This document shows, one piece after another, positions 32,134 to 36,350 of a stretch of 36,350 nt of DNA (its first letter is position 1; the number at the start of each line of letters is the position of its first letter). The stretch spans positions 1-36,350 of the forward strand of contig JAPPNY010000107.1 in NCBI GenBank assembly GCA_028818385.1, written 5' to 3'. This stretch comes from Spirochaetaceae bacterium (lineage in GTDB: Bacteria; Spirochaetota; Spirochaetia; SZUA-6; Bin103). The notes below the pieces were generated by a model. The model was not told the origin of the DNA, ran no database searches, and worked only from the letters and a program-made list of their open reading frames with translations. The position numbers and the translations under genes were made by a program.

Positions 32134-32445
32134 TCAGTCCTGCTCGGCCTTCTGGATGAACTTCTGCTTGGCGAAGTCGCTCACGCCTTCGGCGGCCTTG
32201 GCCGCCTGCTCCCACTCGCCGCGCTTCTCGTGGTAGTGCATGGCCTTGTACGGCTCGGAGTCCTCCGCCAACTCGCCCGTGGTGCCGATGTTCGGCGAGG
32301 CGAACGTGTGGGTGGAGTAGTCGCGCGGCGCCTCGGCGCCGCAGTCCGGGCACGGTGTCCGGGCGGCGTCCGGGCTGTCCGAGCTGAACAGCAGCTTCTC
32401 GAACAGCCGCTCGCAGGTCCTGCATCGATAGACGTATACCGGCAT
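32134..32445 (-). CDS. FmdB-type zinc-ribbon protein
   Basis: A 103-residue protein with an N-terminal zinc ribbon: Cys8 and Cys11 (MPVYVYRCRTC), Cys32 and Cys35 (TPCPDCG). It matches the FmdB/regulatory-like putative zinc-binding family. A charged helical C terminus follows (YHEKRGEWEQAAKAAEG). The ATG at 32445 is used because the family starts MPxYxYxC; a longer frame has no support. Such proteins are thought to regulate genes but are poorly studied. It is convergent with the epimerase partner. Confidence 0.8.
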   Translation of the reverse strand: MPVYVYRCRTCERLFEKLLFSSDSPDAARTPCPDCGAEAPRDYSTHTFASPNIGTTGELAEDSEPYKAMHYHEKRGEWEQAAKAAEGVSDFAKQKFIQKAEQD

Positions 32446-32660
32446 GGGTCTGGTTTCAGAACGCGAACGCACGATAGCACACCAGGACCGGTTCTGACGG
32501 CGTCCCGCTGATCGGGTCCGTATTGAAGCAGCAGCGACACGCGTGCGGTGTCAACGACAGAAGACGCGCCGATTCCTGCGTATGACGGGTCACGGTGACG
32601 CGGGGCCCGCTGACCGGTAGGATCCCGTCACGGAGCGGGAGGCGCGCAGGAGAGGTGTAC

Positions 32661-33020
32661 GTGAACGCGGACTCGATAGCGATCGTCGTAGCGATCATCG
32701 CAGCGGCAATCGCCCTGGGCACCACCAACCTCGCCTCGATACGCGGCGTTCGCCGCGAAGTAAGCGGCCTGCGCAATGAATTGAGAGCCGTGGAGGGCGA
32801 GTTGCGCAGCGACATGAAGGCCATGGAAGACGGACTCCGCAGCGACATGAAGGCCATAGAAGGCAGGCTTCGGGACGAGATGCACGTCGGTTTCAAGGAG
32901 CTCACTTCTCGGGTCATCAACGTCGGCGACCGGCTCTCCAAGGTCGAGGGGATCATCGAGGGGATGTTCTGGGGCGCGCGCAACCAGCCGGCGGACAGGC
33001 CGGGGGAAGGAGCCGCGTAA
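32661..33020 (+). CDS. Short membrane-anchored coiled-coil protein with an 11-residue repeat
   Basis: A 119-residue protein. A hydrophobic helix at about 5-22 (IAIVVAIIAAAIALG) is followed by a coiled coil. Residues about 49-70 contain RSDMKAMEDGL / RSDMKAIEGRL, an 11-residue repeat; at DNA level CGCAGCGACATGAAGGCCAT occurs identically at 32805-32824 and 32838-32857, 33 bases apart. This periodicity is typical of hendecad coiled coils. AGGAGAGG precedes the GTG at 32661 by five bases. Another GTG lies at 32655. A TAA stop is used here as a normal stop. The role is unknown. Confidence 0.7.
   Translation: MNADSIAIVVAIIAAAIALGTTNLASIRGVRREVSGLRNELRAVEGELRSDMKAMEDGLRSDMKAIEGRLRDEMHVGFKELTSRVINVGDRLSKVEGIIEGMFWGARNQPADRPGEGAA
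32805..32870 (+). repeat. 33-base tandem repeat in the coiled-coil gene
   Basis: Two nearly identical 33-base units encode the hendecads RSDMKAMEDGL and RSDMKAIEGRL, sharing a 20-base perfect block at 32805 and 32838. A short in-frame duplication explains it; the copy number could vary between strains. Confidence 0.85.
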
Positions 33021-33062
33021 CAGCACGTCGGCGCTGACCCCAACTCACCCGCGCGCTCGTCC

Positions 33063-34688
33063 TCACGCTCCCGAGACGGAGGGCTCCTTGGTCGCCAAGC
33101 GATACCAGACGTGGTCGAAGTTCGGGCCTGACACGAAACCGGTCACATGAGTGCGCCGCGCGATCTGGTCGGTCTGCTGGAACATGACCACGTAGGGTCC
33201 CTCGGCCTGCAGACGCCGCTGCAGGTCGAAGTAGAGCAACTTGCGCCGCTCCGGGTCGAGCTCGTCACGCGCCTCGACCACCGCCGCGTTCACGTCGTCC
33301 CGCGCCCACGCGTTGCGCCACGCAAGCACGCCGGTGAGTCCGGCCTCCGGGCGATTGTCCGGGTTGCGCGCGAACGCGTCGGCATTGGCGTGCGGGTCGA
33401 CGTAGTCGGGCGACCAGGGGGCGAGGATCAGCTCGTGCTCCCGTGCCCGGTACCGCGGCCAGAGCTCCGCGCCCTCTTGTGTCACGACCTGCGCCTGGAC
33501 GCCGATCCGGGCCAGCGTCTGCCGGACCGCCTCCGCGATCGCCGGGTACGGCGGGCTGTCGAGCGTGTCGAGCCGCACCGCCAAGCCGCCGCCGTGGCCC
33601 GCCTGCGCGAGTAGCGACGAGGCTCGCGGGAGGTCGAGCCGGTACGGCGTCTCCGTGTAGGCCGCCCACAGCCCCCGCGGCCAGAACGCCTGGTGGACGA
33701 TGAACTGGCCGGCCAGGAAGGACTCCACCATGCCGTGGTAGTCGACCGCGTGCCGCAGCGCGTGCACCACCCGGTCGTCGCCGAGGATCGGATGCGAGGC
33801 GTTCGCCGCCAGGTACACGATCACGCCCTTCGGATGGTCGTCGACGGCGACCTCGACGTTGCCGGCAAGGGCGGCGACCAGCTCGGGCGTGAGATCGCGC
33901 GCCACGTCGACCTCGCCTGCCTCCAGCAGCCGCCGCTGCGCCCGCGGCTCGCTCACGTGGCGAAGGACCACGCGCTGCACACCGGGCGGGCCGCGACGGT
34001 GGCCGGGGTTCGCTTCCAGGACCACGGCATCCCCGGCCTTCCAACTCGAGACCCGGAACGGACCGGAGCCGGCGCTGTTGGTCTGCAGCCAGCCGCTGCC
34101 CAGGTCTCCGTCCCGCTCGTGTGCCAGGACGAGCTCCCGGTCGACCACCGAGGCCACGCCGGCGGACAGCGCATTGAGGACCAGACCGGGCGAGAAGCCT
34201 TCCGCGATGGTGATGCGGACGCGACGGTCGTCGACCACCTCGATGAGCTCGCCGACGTTGTCCGCGTTCCAGCCGAACTGGGTGACGATGAACGACGGCG
34301 ACCGGTCGAGGAGCACCGCGCGCTCCAGCGAGAACTCCACGTCCTCCGGGCGCACCGGGTTGCCGGAATGGAACGTGAGTCCGTCGCGGATACGGAAGGT
34401 GACGGTCCTGCCGTCGTCGCTCACCGCATGGCTCTCGGCGACGCCGCCGGTCAGCACGGTCGGATCCTCCGGCTCGAACGTCATGATGCGGTCGTAGACG
34501 TTGGCGAGCAGCTCGCCCGTGGTGAGCTCGAATGCCTCCGCGGGATCCAACGTGATGATGTCCGAGATGTCCTTCGCCATCACCAGGGCGTCCGCCGGCA
34601 TCTCGGCCTGCGCGGGAACGGCGGCCAGGGCAAGTAATCCCAGCAGGACCATACAGGGGCCCGCGAAGCGGTATCCGGACGGGTGCAA
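33063..34688 (-). CDS. ABC transporter substrate-binding protein (family 5, oligopeptide-type)
   Basis: A 541-residue SBP_bac_5 protein. With the TTG at 34688 it starts HPSGYRFAGPCMVLLG with a signal peptide cleaved at VPAQA-E. The mature part begins ADALVMAKDISDIITLDPAEAF and contains VTFRIRDGLTFHSGNPVRPEDVEFS, the classical family pattern, and ends SGPNFDHVWYRLATKE. AGAGGAG lies two bases before the TTG. An upstream ATG at 34808 would add 40 residues (MKWRGVLIAES) that block normal export. It delivers peptides, nickel or small solutes to a permease, but no permease genes are in view. Confidence 0.85.
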   Translation of the reverse strand: MHPSGYRFAGPCMVLLGLLALAAVPAQAEMPADALVMAKDISDIITLDPAEAFELTTGELLANVYDRIMTFEPEDPTVLTGGVAESHAVSDDGRTVTFRIRDGLTFHSGNPVRPEDVEFSLERAVLLDRSPSFIVTQFGWNADNVGELIEVVDDRRVRITIAEGFSPGLVLNALSAGVASVVDRELVLAHERDGDLGSGWLQTNSAGSGPFRVSSWKAGDAVVLEANPGHRRGPPGVQRVVLRHVSEPRAQRRLLEAGEVDVARDLTPELVAALAGNVEVAVDDHPKGVIVYLAANASHPILGDDRVVHALRHAVDYHGMVESFLAGQFIVHQAFWPRGLWAAYTETPYRLDLPRASSLLAQAGHGGGLAVRLDTLDSPPYPAIAEAVRQTLARIGVQAQVVTQEGAELWPRYRAREHELILAPWSPDYVDPHANADAFARNPDNRPEAGLTGVLAWRNAWARDDVNAAVVEARDELDPERRKLLYFDLQRRLQAEGPYVVMFQQTDQIARRTHVTGFVSGPNFDHVWYRLATKEPSVSGA

Positions 34689-34840
34689 GGCTCCTCTGGA
34701 GCCCTCGCGTTCCAGTCGGCCCTTCGACCGCCCTCGTACTTCGACGCGGTCCCAGATACCGTGATCGCCCTCCAACGACTCGGCGATTAGCACTCCTCTC
34801 CACTTCATGTACTCACTCCGCTGGCTTGATCCGGGACGGC

Positions 34841-35257
34841 TCAGTCTTCGATGAGACGTTTCCCCATGCTCACGACATCGTCCTCCGAGTAGCCGATCGA
34901 CCGGTAGAAGGAGACGACGTCCGCATTCGATCGCCTGATCTGCAGATTGACCTTGGGACAACCCATCTCCCGCAAACGCGCCTCTGCCTCACTCATCAGG
35001 GTGCGCCCGAGGCCCCGCTTCCGGCAGTCTGCCGCGACGGCCAGGTAGTTGACCCAGCCGCGATGGCCCTCATACCCCACCATCATCGTCGCCACCAGCC
35101 GGCCATCCAGCGATCCGACCAGGAACATGTCTCGCTGGACACCCAGCTTGCGGCGGATGTCCTTCACCGGGTCGTTCCACGGCCTGACCAGCCCGCACTT
35201 CCGCCACAGGGCCACCACGGCGTCCTGATCGGACTCCCGGTATGGGCGGACCTCCAT
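34841..35257 (-). CDS. ypeA: GNAT acetyltransferase, YpeA-like
   Basis: A 138-residue GNAT close to YpeA. The start MEVRPYRESDQDAVVALW, the segment LVRPWNDPVKDIRRKLGVQR and GWVNYLAVAADCRKRGLGRTLM (R-K-R-G-L-G acetyl-CoA loop) are diagnostic. It ends DVVSFYRSIGYSED. The ATG at 35257 is preferred; an in-frame ATG at 35281 adds eight residues (MHWREVSE). YpeA proteins are conserved acetyltransferases of unknown substrate. Confidence 0.85.
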   Translation of the reverse strand: MEVRPYRESDQDAVVALWRKCGLVRPWNDPVKDIRRKLGVQRDMFLVGSLDGRLVATMMVGYEGHRGWVNYLAVAADCRKRGLGRTLMSEAEARLREMGCPKVNLQIRRSNADVVSFYRSIGYSEDDVVSMGKRLIED

Positions 35258-35305
35258 TTCACTCACCTCTCGCCAGTGCATCCGGACGACTCCGGACCAC
35301 TCAAC

Positions 35306-35815
35306 TCAAGCGCCCTGCTCATCGGTCGCCGGCATCCACGACTCCACATAGTCGTCTCCCAGCCTCAGTCGCGTGAGATACAGCACCTGGCCGGTGTGGA
35401 GCTCGAGGTGGCACATCGTTTCGTAGATCGCATCCAGGATCATGGTGTCGAATCCCTGGATTCTCCTGGGTACGAGAAGATCGGAGACGTTGATCCGAGA
35501 GTAGACTTCCCTTACCCGATCGAGAACGCCGTTGAATTCGGCCTGGAGCTGATCCTTGGGGACTCGCTCCAGGACGTGAAATTCGCTGGGACGATCCCGC
35601 ACATCCGGCTCGCCGCCCATCGCCGAAATCGCCCACTGGCGCAGATTGCCCATCAGGTGCCGGATGATCACGCCGATCGGATTGCAGCCAACTCGCGGCG
35701 CCCACCACACATCCTCGGTCCTCAGTTGATCGAGGCAATGGTTGATCTTGTCCCGTGCGTGGTCGACCTGGTACCCGGATCTCGCCACGAATGCCAGTGA
35801 CACGTCGCCTTTCAT
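35306..35815 (-). CDS. DinB/DUF1572-like putative metal-dependent protein
   Basis: A 169-residue DinB-superfamily protein: four-helix bundle with His ligands in VIIRHLMGNLRQW and CHLELHTGQVLYL, characteristic of the DUF1572 group (metal site of three histidines). GGGGAGAG lies five bases before the ATG at 35815. The frame is open further upstream to a GTG at 36028, so a longer fusion with the preceding small gene is possible, but the ribosome site favours the short form. Such proteins resemble mycothiol/bacillithiol-dependent enzymes; activity here is unknown. Confidence 0.8.
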   Translation of the reverse strand: MKGDVSLAFVARSGYQVDHARDKINHCLDQLRTEDVWWAPRVGCNPIGVIIRHLMGNLRQWAISAMGGEPDVRDRPSEFHVLERVPKDQLQAEFNGVLDRVREVYSRINVSDLLVPRRIQGFDTMILDAIYETMCHLELHTGQVLYLTRLRLGDDYVESWMPATDEQGA

Positions 35816-36028
35816 GCATCTCTCCCCGGTTCGATGGTTATGGTCCCACGCCTCGTCGTCCGCCTTCGTGGAGTCCGCGCGCAGATCGGGGCGCGGCCTG
35901 GCGGCACGCAGCGCTCGCGCCGTCCGGTCGAGCTCCACCAGTATGTCAAAGCGCCGGGAAATGGCCTCGGGCGACATGTCCCGTGACACGCCACGACTCC
36001 TGCCCTTGGCCCTGCCCGCACCGCTCAC
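35816..36028 (-). pseudogene. Remnant of a small helical gene downstream of the nucleotidyltransferase, running into the DinB frame
   Basis: The GTG at 36028 overlaps the stop of the nucleotidyltransferase remnant (GTGA), the classical spacing of a coupled partner. It encodes about 71 residues including SRDMSPEAISRRFDILVELD and RTARALRAARPRPDL, similar in style to the small helical proteins often encoded after such nucleotidyltransferases. There is no stop before the DinB ATG, so its own end is lost and the frame is fused to DinB. The partner identification is from memory and tentative. Confidence 0.4.
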
Positions 36029-36207
36029 GGCGCGCTCTCGAGCTGTTCGACGTCGCCCAGATCCTGATAGCGTCCGGCTATCGGCAGATCTATATCGCGA
36101 GTAAGCCGTGGATATCCATGCAGGACCACAGCCATCCCTCCGCATAGAGCGTACGGCACGTCGGCTCGGCTCAATGCACCGCCGAAGAGCTCCTGCTTCA
36201 GGTCCAT
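36025..36207 (-). pseudogene. Nucleotidyltransferase (AbiEii/MNT-like) remnant, core deleted
   Basis: A 60-codon frame. Residues 1-41 match the start of nucleotidyltransferase-fold proteins (YALCGGMAVVLHGYPRLTRD, then DIDL, the GG..hG..R.T.DiDl signature). Residues 44-60, AGRYQDLGDVEQLES, match the usual C terminus (AGRxxDLxDIExLE). The roughly 100 or more residues that normally separate them are absent; the join at LPIAGR is in frame. The ATG is followed by the coupled gene at 36028. It is unlikely to be active. Confidence 0.65.
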
Positions 36208-36350
36208 TGACAGACGCTGATCCCCTGCTTCCAGTTTGTCAACTCGCCATGGTGATCGCTTATGCGTTCCGACTTGGTTACGGCAACGCTTGCGACTCTC
36301 CTTAGAAACAAGCAGAATCAGGCAGTCTCCGGGACCAAGTTGAAGCCGAG
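36208..36350. other. Right-edge stretch without a supported gene
   Basis: Upstream of the minus-strand nucleotidyltransferase remnant. The far edge (36318-36350) reads LGFNLVPETA and a stop on the minus strand, possibly the end of a gene beyond the window, but ten residues decide nothing. The stretch is visibly less GC-rich than the rest. No promoter is claimed. Confidence 0.3.

Noticed and set aside
33265..34803. A 510-codon open frame in another minus-strand frame of the substrate-binding protein
   Set aside because: It is a frame shadow; the binding-protein frame has a signal peptide and family motifs.
1..36350. CRISPR arrays, tRNA or rRNA genes, transposases
   Set aside because: No regularly spaced repeats, tRNA-like T-loop/anticodon patterns, rRNA sequence or transposase motifs were seen.

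Overview
This is a GC-rich (by eye about two thirds G+C), gene-dense bacterial chromosome segment. It has no rRNA, tRNA, CRISPR, phage or insertion-sequence genes that I can see. The mix is phytanoyl-CoA-type (PhyH) dioxygenases, Gfo/Idh/MocA oxidoreductases, xylose-isomerase-like TIM barrels, an enolase-superfamily enzyme, an amidohydrolase, an M55 peptidase and many small toxin-antitoxin-type genes (DUF433/DUF5615, MNT/HEPN, DUF6883/DUF4926). Such mixes are common in uncultured soil, marine and sponge-associated lineages, but nothing in the window fixes the phylum.

Layout. 1-3250: small TA-type genes (an orphan DUF433, an MNT nucleotidyltransferase with a wrecked HEPN partner, an intact DUF433-DUF5615 pair), a SIMPL lipoprotein and a two-helix membrane protein. 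3250-6500: a secreted protein, an aldo/keto reductase, a Sel1 lipoprotein and a core-deleted AlbA-domain protein. 6550-9900: a PhyH gene broken by one stop codon, coupled to a mandelate-racemase-like enzyme, then a core-deleted PhyH remnant and a phosphodiesterase. 10,000-14,000: a Pyr_excise/DUF1722 protein, a methyltransferase, an oligopeptidase B-like peptidase and a membrane/winged-helix protein. 14,100-18,600: two Gfo/Idh dehydrogenases, a TIM-barrel isomerase, an XRE regulator and an M55 peptidase. 18,750-22,165: DUF6883 (frameshifted), DUF4926, PhyH, Gfo/Idh and an amidohydrolase, all plus strand and tightly packed. 22,170-25,680: a minus-strand set of an ECF sigma factor with a large C-terminal domain, a transglutaminase-like protein, a GNAT and a P-loop kinase-like protein. 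25,800-32,500: PhyH, an SRPBCC protein, an adenosine deaminase fragment, two TIM barrels, a GNAT, a DJ-1/PfpI protein, an NAD-dependent epimerase, an unrecognised protein and an FmdB-type zinc ribbon. 32,600 to the end: a coiled-coil membrane protein, an oligopeptide-type binding protein, a YpeA-like GNAT, a DinB-like protein and a core-deleted nucleotidyltransferase.

Function. The dehydrogenases, isomerases, enolase, amidohydrolase, epimerase and dioxygenases look like small catabolic modules for modified sugars or sugar acids and hydroxylated small molecules; the substrates are not readable from sequence.

The most striking feature is gene decay. Four genes (HEPN, AlbA/ATP-binding, PhyH, nucleotidyltransferase) keep a recognisable N terminus and C terminus but have lost the middle. 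Others carry a single in-frame stop (PhyH), a one-base frameshift (DUF6883), both ends missing (adenosine deaminase) or no normal start (oligopeptidase). The best candidate for new biology is the ECF sigma factor with a roughly 290-residue C-terminal domain. A strong internal Shine-Dalgarno and ATG lie at the domain border, so the gene may make two products.
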